A stretch of 64,000 nt of DNA, taken from assembly GCA_963855995.1 (NCBI GenBank), contig OY979718.1, forward strand, positions 43,211,559-43,275,558. The letters run 5' to 3'. This DNA comes from Muricea muricata. Its lineage: Eukaryota > Cnidaria > Anthozoa > Malacalcyonacea > Plexauridae. A program made the position numbers and the translations under genes. The notes under the pieces are model-generated. The model did not search any database and had not been told where the DNA came from. It saw nothing but the letters and a program-made list of their open reading frames with translations. Shown here piece by piece: positions 62,801-64,000 of the stretch (position 1 is the stretch's first letter; each line of letters starts with the position of its first letter).

Positions 62801-63146
62801 TACGAGAACGCAGTCTGGACTATAACTACTCAGACAAAACGTTCGTCATTTGAAAATGAATAACACAGACCCCATTTGGAAGTTTGAAAATATAATCGCT
62901 TTATTAGCAACACAAAAACATCCTATTTGTAAAATCGTTAGTGAAAATAATGCAATATATTTGTACAAAGAGCAAACCAGCCTACCTTGAATTTATCAAC
63001 TTTGCCATTTTCAAAGTTATCAGTTTTGTTTCTCAGTTTGAACTCGTCCGATTTTCCCTTTTTTCCATGTAAGGTAAGCACGATATTAGCGTCAGTACCA
63101 GCCCCTCTCGCATTACCAGTGTACACAATGACCTCGTAGGGAATTT
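59862..63146 (-). CDS. LOXHD1: LOXHD1-like multi-PLAT-domain protein, partial (seven exons seen)
   Basis: PLAT/LH2 domains are beta-sandwiches that bind membranes and proteins; LOXHD1 is built almost entirely of them and is linked to hair-cell function in vertebrates. Seven minus exons: 63146-62986 (VIVYTGNARGAGTDANIVLT), 62472-62386 (IGTLTKIRIGHDNSGFGAAW), 62101-61927 (Lys/Asp-rich insert, then FLCNRWLAKNEDDGEIVREL), 61534-61379 (VIRVYNGDVMHAG, frameshifted), 60926-60650 (IQIGHDGKGIGAGWFLDKVE, CKRWLAKGEDDGVIVREL), 60317-60163 (HVITGDVKGAGTDANVFITM) and 60080-59862 (KLRHD, AWFVERVAIEDL, CERWLAKNKED). They make three tandem PLAT domains. All exons but the frameshifted one agree in phase. The gene continues right of 63146 and probably left of 59862. 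Confidence 0.9.
61379..61534 (-). CDS. LOXHD1: LOXHD1-like exon with a one-base frameshift
   Basis: The first half of a PLAT domain: TYVIRVYNGDVMHAGMNAN, then one extra G (near 61469), then VVATLYDENGDSGERKLQKS and FERNQ before the donor. The exon is 156 nt. The two sister exons are 161 and 155 nt, both 2 mod 3, so this one should be 155. The usual AGTDAN is also changed to AGMNAN. Either a sequencing error, or this PLAT unit is decaying, in which case the downstream exons would be out of frame unless it is skipped; skipping it would also break the phase. Confidence 0.8.
61648..61812 (-). mobile_element. tRNA-derived SINE in a LOXHD1-like intron
   Basis: On minus: GATGGCGCAAATTGCAATTG, CTCTGAGATCGTGGGTTTGA, TCCTCATTTCAGACTCATGTG, then AGTCAACGTTCTGTCGAGAG, GGGGTTTCTCCAGATACTC and GGTTTCCTC. 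The B box-like GGGTTTGATCC is well kept. Same family as the copy at 53505. Confidence 0.75.
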
Positions 63147-63222
63147 CTGGTATGGGAAAATTTAACATTTAATATCAAACAAAAACTATTTCTTAATCCA
63201 TTTTTGATCTACTGGTTCTATA

Positions 63223-63807
63223 CAGGGTGTATAAAAAAAAGTAATCGAACTTTACAGTGCTCTAGCGCGTTCATTATACAATCTACAGAAATCATTCTTT
63301 CGCAGGCGGAAAGACCAGGCTTTTAGCTTTCGATTGTCATCATTTTTGTGAAATTTGAAGAAAGATTGGGCAAATACGAATAAAATGAAAATAGCCGGTC
63401 GAAATCGCTTATTTTCACCTCTGAGCATTATTAGGGCAGTGAAGAAGAAAAGAAAATTTCATTAATCATTTACCTGTCACGAGAAAAAATTAACATCACA
63501 AATAAAATGCCAGAAGTTTACTACCTAAGCTAAAATTGGTCAATTAATTTTGTAATTTAATTCCCTAATAGGATTAAATTTCAACAGATTTTCGATCAAC
63601 TCCCAACGGTGAAAAAATGTGATTTCGACCTGCAATTTTTTATCGCATTTGTACTTGCTTGATTTTTCTTCAAATTTTACAAAAACGATGGCAATTAAAA
63701 GCTAAAAGCCTGGTCTTTCCAACTACGTAACAGTTATTTCTGTATGTTAAGTATTGAACGCCCTAGAGCACATCAAAGTTCGATTACCTTTTTTTTTATA
63801 CACCCTG
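63223..63807. mobile_element. 585-bp Tc1/mariner-type MITE
   Basis: Inverted ends CAGGGTGTATAAAAAAAAGT / ACCTTTTTTTTTATACACCCTG with a TA target-site duplication on both sides (63221-63222 and 63808-63809). Arms continue with AATCGAACTTTACAGTGCTC, TAG, and inside with GGAAAGACCAGGCTTTTAGC / GCTAAAAGCCTGGTCTTTCC and a mirrored CATCATTTTTGTGAAATTTGAAGAAA. No transposase. It lies in or beyond the LOXHD1-like gene intron. Confidence 0.9.
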
Positions 63808-63814
63808 TAGTTTA

Positions 63815-63925
63815 CATCTACTGGATAGCCCCATCAACTCTAAACTGTTCTGCCTCTGGTCCACCAAGGATCATCTCTTATTGATCAAGTGTTACTACAG
63901 AAGGAAACCTAAGCTACCTCTAATC
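63815..63925. repeat. Single dispersed copy of the 114-bp satellite
   Basis: ACTGGATAGCCCCATCAACT, CTAAACTGTTC, AAGGATCATCTCTTATTGAT, then GAAACCTAAGCTA match the four-copy array at 39440-39905. It begins right next to the mariner-type MITE. Confidence 0.85.
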
Positions 63926-64000
63926 TTTTTCATGCTTACAATCTTACTTTGATTGATGTTATTATGTTGATTGTGATAGAGTTTTCTCTCAATTTTCCCA

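Overview
This is a 64 kb piece of an AT-rich animal genome. It is not prokaryotic: coding sequence is broken into short exons with GT/AG introns, most ORFs are shadows, and mobile-element debris fills the spaces. The mix of DIRS, R4/Dong-like and CR1/L2-like retroelements, a tRNA-derived SINE family, many MITEs and (CCCTAA)-type motifs suggests a marine invertebrate. A cnidarian is my best guess, from family recollection and not from a search.

Left part (about 0.4-16 kb, minus strand): the N-terminal two thirds of a CBP/p300 histone acetyltransferase gene. I placed 18 exons whose splice phases all agree. They encode about 1,071 residues: N-terminus, TAZ1, KIX, a Gln/Pro-rich linker, bromodomain, RING and the start of the PHD finger. 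The HAT domain, ZZ, TAZ2 and C-terminus lie beyond position 1. Its introns hold a 21-bp minisatellite of about 38 copies, a G-rich minisatellite and several long palindromes.

Middle part (about 16-57 kb): mostly mobile DNA. In order: a 305-bp foldback element; three tandem decayed units of a DIRS-like retroelement (19.6-23.6 kb, minus); a reverse transcriptase pseudogene of a cnidarian-type retroelement (24.6-25.9 kb); the C-terminal part of an R4/Dong-like LINE with its restriction-like endonuclease motif (26.6-27.8 kb); a broken CR1/L2-like LINE with a 2A-like NPGP motif and a TCAA tail (28.0-31.05 kb); a 2-kb foldback transposon (33.6-35.6 kb); three MITEs nested in or beside one another with target-site duplications (37.0-38.0 kb); a TMCO1 pseudogene that keeps its introns (38.57-39.26 kb); a 114-bp satellite; and several more MITEs, including a clean hAT-type one at 48.3 kb. 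Two weak spliced transcription units on opposite strands (43.8-50.8 kb plus, 49.45-55.08 kb minus) are offered as candidates only.

Right part (about 57-64 kb): a broken THYN1-like (EVE-domain) gene remnant on the minus strand, then seven minus-strand exons of a multi-PLAT protein of the LOXHD1 type, one of which carries a one-base frameshift. A Tc1/mariner-type MITE lies near the right edge. CBP/p300 and the LOXHD1-like gene are the only probably functional protein genes I can support; both run out of, or may extend beyond, what can be seen here. Exon edges were placed by eye from splice consensus, phase and homology.
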